From NCBI GenBank assembly GCA_022360415.1, contig JAKSDB010000403.1:1-11181 (forward strand): 11,181 nucleotides of DNA, in the 5' to 3' direction. A program made the translations under genes and the position numbers. How positions within the stretch are numbered: the stretch's first letter is position 1; each line of letters starts with the position of its first letter. The notes beneath the pieces are model-generated. The model was not told where the DNA came from. It saw nothing but the letters and a program-made list of their open reading frames with translations, and did not search any database. The stretch is from Chlorobiales bacterium. GTDB taxonomy: Bacteria; Bacteroidota; Chlorobiia; Chlorobiales; Chlorobiaceae. Of this stretch, positions 7,427 to 11,181 are shown piece by piece.

Positions 7427-9400
7427 TCATGAAGTGCTAACCAAGGGGCGTGACTGCTTTCGTGGAACAGAATACCCGTTAACGAGCAACCCGAGCAGCT
7501 CAGAAAGTCCTGCAACATCATTTTCCCGCAGCAACTGTTCCATCTTTGCCAAATGTTTCTCAAGCTCCGCCCAGGAAATGAATTCTTCGTGGGCCTTGAA
7601 TATTCTCGGATGGTCTGTTGGCTGGGGATTGTCACTGATCAGCAATTCTTCATAGAGTTTTTCTCCCGGCCGCAATCCGATAAACTCAATGCGGATATTT
7701 CCTTCCGCTTTATTATCGCCGACCGTCAGCCCTGAAAGCTCGATCAGGCGTTTCGCCAAATCAAAAATCTTTACAGGCTCTCCCATATCGAGCACAAAAA
7801 CCTCGCCTCCACGGGCCATTGCACCTGCCTGGACGACAAGCTGTACTGCTTCGGAAATGGTCATGAAGTATCTTGTTATTTCAGGATGAGTAACGGTAAC
7901 AGGTCCGCCTTCCCGGATCTGCTCATGAAACAGCGGTATAACCGAACCGCTCGAGTTCAAGACGTTTCCAAAGCGCACCATGGAAAAACAGGTACCCGTA
8001 TCATGTTTCTCGGCAGCCAAAGCCTGTAAAATAATCTCGCACAACCGCTTGCTTGCACCCATAACATTGGCGGGACGAACAGCCTTGTCGGTGCTGACAA
8101 GGATAAAATTCTCCACGTTGTACTCAAGAGCGGCAAGGGCGGCATGGAGTGTTCCGAAAACATTGTTGCGCACGCCTTCCACAGGATTCTGCTCGACCAT
8201 GGGAACATGTTTGTAGGCGGCGGCATGATAAACTGTTTGAGGTCGGTATTCACTGCAAATGTACCCGAAACGGTTCTCTTCGGCAACATTACAGAGCAGG
8301 GGAACAAGATCCGTGCTCAAGGCCTTTCGTTTTCTGTATTGATCGAGCTCAAGATAGGCGTCGTGGACATTGAACTCGGAATGATCAACCAGCAGCAGCC
8401 TTGCGGCACCGGAAAAAAGCACCCGTCGGCATAATTCTCTGCCAATACTTCCACCGGCTCCGGTCACTGCAACCGTTTTTCGGGCTATATTACGCCCGAT
8501 GAGTGAAAGATCGGGAGAGACCGGATCACGGCCAAGCAGGTCTTCAATATCCACCTCTTTTACATCTGCAACCGAAACATTTCCTCCGGTCATATCCTCA
8601 ATGCTCGGAAGAGTACGGATATGTACATGAAAAGGCTGCAAAGCCCTTAGAATTTCTTTGCGTCTGGAAGGGGCCGCAGAAGGTATCGCCAGAAGAATAT
8701 CGGTGACCATAGCCTTTTCTATGACGCCGGGAACCTCCTCAAAGGAGAACACCCGCAGCCCTTTCACCAGACGGCCATGAAACTTCGGATCGTCATCGAT
8801 AAAGCCAACCAGAAAGGACTGTGCTCCTTCCTCTATTGCAATCGCAAGCTGAATGCCGGCAGAACCAACACCATAGATAAGCAACCGCTTGTCAGCAGCT
8901 CTGCAATGACCGAACTGCAACCTGGTATTGAGCAAAAAGCGCACGCCTCCCCTGCTTGCAAGAAGGAACAGAAAGAGCATCATCGGCTGAAGGATACTTA
9001 TTGAGCGCGGGACCCCCTGGATTTTCAGCAGCACAAGTATGAGAAAAAACAGCACTCCATAAACGGTTACAGCTTTAATAAGCTGCTTGATAGCCATTGA
9101 TTCACTGAACCTGAAAACCGAGTTATACAACCCTGCGCTGTAAAACACCGGAAGAGATATGGCCAAGGCGATAACATAAACCAGCCATTGCCCTCCATGG
9201 GGAACATGCCACATTTCGAAACGAAATGAACAAGCAAGCCAAACGGTAACCAGCACGAGTATTCCATCCAGAATAAACGCCGTGGCCTGTTTGGCTCTCA
9301 GGGGAAGAGAGAGCATCGAGCTCTGCAACATCAAAAACGCTGAAGAGAGAAAACTCTGAACTTTCTTCTGAAAACGATTTCCACCTTCATATCCAGCCAC
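7427..9400 (-). CDS. Membrane-bound WbpM/FlaA1/CapD-type UDP-N-acetylhexosamine 4,6-dehydratase
   Basis: This 657-residue protein has the full layout of large WbpM/PglF-type dehydratases. Four hydrophobic segments lie near residues 38-58, 71-90, 108-126 and 136-148. A first Rossmann-like domain follows with IYGVGSAG (175-182) and GFIDDDP (199-205), then a catalytic short-chain dehydrogenase domain with NAD(P)-binding TGAGGSIG (313-320), AAAYKHVPMVE (393-403), LVSTDKAV (434-441) and VMGASKR (446-452). Met447 replaces the usual catalytic Tyr of the S/T-Y-K set, with Lys451 retained; this is characteristic of the WbpM subgroup. LRPGEKLYEEL (576-586) is another family mark. The known reaction converts UDP-GlcNAc to UDP-4-keto-6-deoxy-GlcNAc, the first step to rare amino sugars such as QuiNAc, FucNAc or bacillosamine. 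The start is GTG 9400, chosen because AGAAGG lies seven bases upstream. It sits 63 bp after the Wzz gene and 33 bp before the ABC gene. Confidence 0.95.
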   Translation of the reverse strand: MAGYEGGNRFQKKVQSFLSSAFLMLQSSMLSLPLRAKQATAFILDGILVLVTVWLACSFRFEMWHVPHGGQWLVYVIALAISLPVFYSAGLYNSVFRFSESMAIKQLIKAVTVYGVLFFLILVLLKIQGVPRSISILQPMMLFLFLLASRGGVRFLLNTRLQFGHCRAADKRLLIYGVGSAGIQLAIAIEEGAQSFLVGFIDDDPKFHGRLVKGLRVFSFEEVPGVIEKAMVTDILLAIPSAAPSRRKEILRALQPFHVHIRTLPSIEDMTGGNVSVADVKEVDIEDLLGRDPVSPDLSLIGRNIARKTVAVTGAGGSIGRELCRRVLFSGAARLLLVDHSEFNVHDAYLELDQYRKRKALSTDLVPLLCNVAEENRFGYICSEYRPQTVYHAAAYKHVPMVEQNPVEGVRNNVFGTLHAALAALEYNVENFILVSTDKAVRPANVMGASKRLCEIILQALAAEKHDTGTCFSMVRFGNVLNSSGSVIPLFHEQIREGGPVTVTHPEITRYFMTISEAVQLVVQAGAMARGGEVFVLDMGEPVKIFDLAKRLIELSGLTVGDNKAEGNIRIEFIGLRPGEKLYEELLISDNPQPTDHPRIFKAHEEFISWAELEKHLAKMEQLLRENDVAGLSELLGLLVNGYSVPRKQSRPLVSTS

Positions 9401-9407
9401 AGTACTG

Positions 9408-9413
9408 CCTTCT
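9408..9413 (-). promoter_or_regulatory. Ribosome binding site for the GTG start of the dehydratase
   Basis: AGAAGG on the minus strand lies seven bases before GTG 9400. It decides the start: the first ATG in frame comes only at residue 24, inside the N-terminal region, and has no comparable site. Confidence 0.55.
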
Positions 9414-9463
9414 TTTCAATTAACCCAACATTCATGTTCTTCGCAGGCACAGCGGAGAGCCGG

Positions 9464-10438
9464 TCAGGAGCCATCCCGAACCGGTTGCACGGCCACTTCC
9501 TTTATAAAAGCGATTAAAAAACCCGAGAAAATTCCCGTCGCTATGGCCATTGCAAAGATGAAAGGAGTTTTTGGCCATATTCTTTCTTTCGGAGCTCGTG
9601 CTTCTTCATACGCTTTGAATGCAAACTCTTCCGCCGCGAGATTCGCACGCATGATAATGTTATTGTTTGACTGTTTTTCTGCGACCAGCTTTTCACGTTC
9701 TTTAAGACTGATCGCTTTCAGGAACTTTTTAAGCATTGCATCGTCCACAGAACTATCGCCAGCATTTCCCAGGACCGCACCGGCAGGCATATCTGGTAGC
9801 ATAGCGACTAGGGAATCCAGACGGTGCACCAGCAGGGAATCATGCCTGAATAGTTTCCTTTCATAATAAGCGTCTCGCCTGGCAGCTTTCTCCAGGGCTT
9901 CTTCTTTTATCCGTTCATTGAGATACATTAAAACCCGGTTGACTATAGCCGCGGCAGCATGGGGGTCGGAATAATCAATACCGATATATAACAGGCCTGC
10001 TCTTTTTTTTCTTTTAGAGATCAACTGTTTTTGCAACAGATCGGCCCCTTCCTGCAAGTTCGGAACCTGGCTTGCCTTAACAGCCCATTGATCGTTGATC
10101 CTGTCCCATCGGCGAGGGAATATCAGATAGAGAATATCCTTTTCACGGACGAAATCTTCCAGAAAATCCCTTGAGCGCAAGAGGGCAAGCGCCTCTTTGT
10201 CAAAATGGCCTCTGGCCGCCACATATGTGCCTGCCCGATAAACAGGGGACGCAGCCAGAGAATACAAAAAAACCGCACAAGCAAACAAAAAAGTAACGGT
10301 TGCAATTATCCATCTGCCCCGTACAATAACCGACCATACCAATTTCAGTGAAGATTCGCCCCCTTGGCTGCTCACAAGAGCCCCGGAGGGATAAACAGAC
10401 CGTTTTTTCTCCCCTTCAGATTCCCCGCGTTTCTGCAT
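9464..10438 (-). CDS. Wzz-type chain-length determinant (polysaccharide co-polymerase)
   Basis: This 324-residue protein has the form of a Wzz/PCP protein: a basic cytoplasmic N-terminus, a first membrane helix (about 43-63), a periplasmic domain of about 225 residues with charged helical stretches (about 170-210 and 235-282), and a second helix (about 292-312) preceded by a Pro-containing stretch (APKERIWPKTP, 282-292). Such proteins oligomerise in the inner membrane and set the chain length made by a Wzy polymerase. There is no C-terminal tyrosine kinase domain, so it is of the short class. The ATG at 10438 is the only usual start before an in-frame stop upstream, but the purine-rich GGGGAG directly abuts it, which is too close for normal pairing; GTG at residue 22 is an alternative. 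A possible promoter at 10466-10494 would place it first in its transcript. Confidence 0.85.
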   Translation of the reverse strand: MQKRGESEGEKKRSVYPSGALVSSQGGESSLKLVWSVIVRGRWIIATVTFLFACAVFLYSLAASPVYRAGTYVAARGHFDKEALALLRSRDFLEDFVREKDILYLIFPRRWDRINDQWAVKASQVPNLQEGADLLQKQLISKRKKRAGLLYIGIDYSDPHAAAAIVNRVLMYLNERIKEEALEKAARRDAYYERKLFRHDSLLVHRLDSLVAMLPDMPAGAVLGNAGDSSVDDAMLKKFLKAISLKEREKLVAEKQSNNNIIMRANLAAEEFAFKAYEEARAPKERIWPKTPFIFAMAIATGIFSGFLIAFIKEVAVQPVRDGS

Positions 10439-10617
10439 CTCCCCGATTTGGCATTATCATTATCTGTTATAAATCCCTCTTCCTTTATGTTCAAAAATAG
10501 TATCTCACCTGAACGTAAAATATACTTCAAACGATGCATTCGCAACCCGTCCGCACACAATATATCACGGAAACAGAGGAAGGGAACCCGGAACATGACC
10601 ATACCGGCATACCGTTC
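10439..10617 (-). other. Intergenic region between acyltransferase and Wzz genes
   Basis: These 179 bases hold the candidate promoter at 10466-10494 and, near the acyltransferase stop, two adjacent near-identical 8-mers on the plus strand (CCATACCG at 10599-10606 and GCATACCG at 10607-10614). I see no GC-rich hairpin with a T-run that would end the acyltransferase transcript, and no credible coding sequence. Confidence 0.4.
10466..10494 (-). promoter_or_regulatory. Candidate sigma70-type promoter upstream of the Wzz gene
   Basis: On the minus strand TTGAAC (10489-10494) and TATAAC (10466-10471) are separated by exactly 17 bases, close to the TTGACA/TATAAT consensus. Transcription would begin about 20 bases before ATG 10438. 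It lies in the longest clear break in the right half, between the acyltransferase and Wzz genes, where a promoter for the downstream genes would be expected. Based on sequence match alone. Confidence 0.4.
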
Positions 10618-11181
10618 TCAAACCCGAATCTTCCAGCGGTTATGCAGCCAGAACCATTCCTCAGGATAGTGGCGTATGTATACCTCAATCGCCTTTATAT
10701 ACCGCCGGGTAAGCTCCTCTATATCTTTTCTGCAGAAAGAAAGGTCGGAAGTCATGATTTCCTGTGATTCGACAATATAGCGACCGTTATCCTGACGCCT
10801 GCACATTCCGAGAAACACCGGCACACCGGCTTTCAGCGCGAGAAAGGCCGGGCCGAGAAAAACAGCCGAACTCCGGCCAAGAAAATCTGTGATAAAACCA
10901 CCTGTCGGATCCGTCTGATCGCCCAGCAACGTTACAATCTCCCCATCCGAAAGCAGCTTGACTCCCCGGCGAAGCGCATGCTCCTGATAAAGAACACTGT
11001 TACCATGTCTTGTTCGGTGTCTGGTGATCCATCTATCGATGAATGGATTCCCCTGATGCTTCACCACGATGTTCATTGGGGCAACAAGCATGCCTGTGCA
11101 AATGCCGAGAAGCTCCCAGTTACCGAAATGCGCTGAAACAACCACTGCCCCTTTGCCTGCATATCTTGTTTTTTCAAGAAA
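10618..11181 (-). CDS. LpxL/HtrB-family lysophospholipid acyltransferase (partial, N-terminus beyond window)
   Basis: The frame runs in from the right edge and ends at TGA 10618-10620, giving the last 187 residues of a protein family usually about 300 long. The catalytic HX4E motif is visible as HFGNWE in GKGAVVVSAHFGNWELLG. It is followed by VTLLGDQTDPTGG, DFLGRSSAVFLGPAFLALKAGVPVF and the C-terminal HYPEEWFWLHNRWK, all typical of lipid A late acyltransferases. These inner-membrane-associated enzymes add a secondary acyl chain to the lipid A precursor. The specific member (LpxL, LpxM or a relative) cannot be told. The true start lies outside; the GTG at 11145 is internal, since clear family sequence (EKTRYAGKGA) precedes it. 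It is separated from the Wzz gene by 179 bp and may belong to a different transcript. Confidence 0.93.
   Translation of the reverse strand, partial: FLEKTRYAGKGAVVVSAHFGNWELLGICTGMLVAPMNIVVKHQGNPFIDRWITRHRTRHGNSVLYQEHALRRGVKLLSDGEIVTLLGDQTDPTGGFITDFLGRSSAVFLGPAFLALKAGVPVFLGMCRRQDNGRYIVESQEIMTSDLSFCRKDIEELTRRYIKAIEVYIRHYPEEWFWLHNRWKIRV

Noticed and set aside
10372..10602. 76-codon minus-strand open frame overlapping the start of the Wzz gene
   Set aside because: It overlaps the Wzz reading frame and the candidate promoter, and its product lacks any domain or clear start.

Overview
The window carries nine genes, all on the minus strand, and reads from right to left as one stretch of a cell-surface polysaccharide locus. 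A LpxL/HtrB-type acyltransferase at the right edge points to a Gram-negative, lipid A-making bacterium. Gene style and moderate GC would fit a green sulfur bacterium (Chlorobiota), but nothing in the window proves that; treat the taxon as a low-confidence guess.

Layout in transcription order: a LpxL-like lysophospholipid acyltransferase (10618-11181, N-terminus outside the window); a 179-bp gap with a plausible sigma70-type promoter; a Wzz-type chain-length regulator (9464-10438); a membrane-bound WbpM/FlaA1/CapD-type UDP-sugar 4,6-dehydratase (7427-9400); a PglK/MsbA-type ABC flippase (5612-7393); a divergent GT-B-like glycosyltransferase (4369-5475); a PAPS-dependent sulfotransferase (3311-4288); a GT4 glycosyltransferase broken by two lesions (2179-3284); an intact GT4 glycosyltransferase (811-1959); and a polytopic membrane protein resembling Wzy/EpsG-type polymerases, cut off at the left edge (1-719).

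Together these supply most steps of a lipid-linked glycan pathway: precursor sugar synthesis (dehydratase), repeat-unit assembly (glycosyltransferases), sulfation, export across the inner membrane (ABC protein), polymerisation (Wzy-like protein) and length control (Wzz). No priming phosphoglycosyltransferase is seen here. The most notable points are the AT-rich sulfotransferase/glycosyltransferase pair, which looks like a strain-specific insert into a higher-GC frame, the two independent lesions in the adjacent GT4 gene, and the combination of a PglK-like ABC flippase with Wzz/Wzy-like partners. No RNA genes, insertion sequences, CRISPR arrays or convincing terminators were seen. No gene-free stretch exceeds 300 bases; the longest, about 219 bp (1960-2178), holds no recognisable gene.
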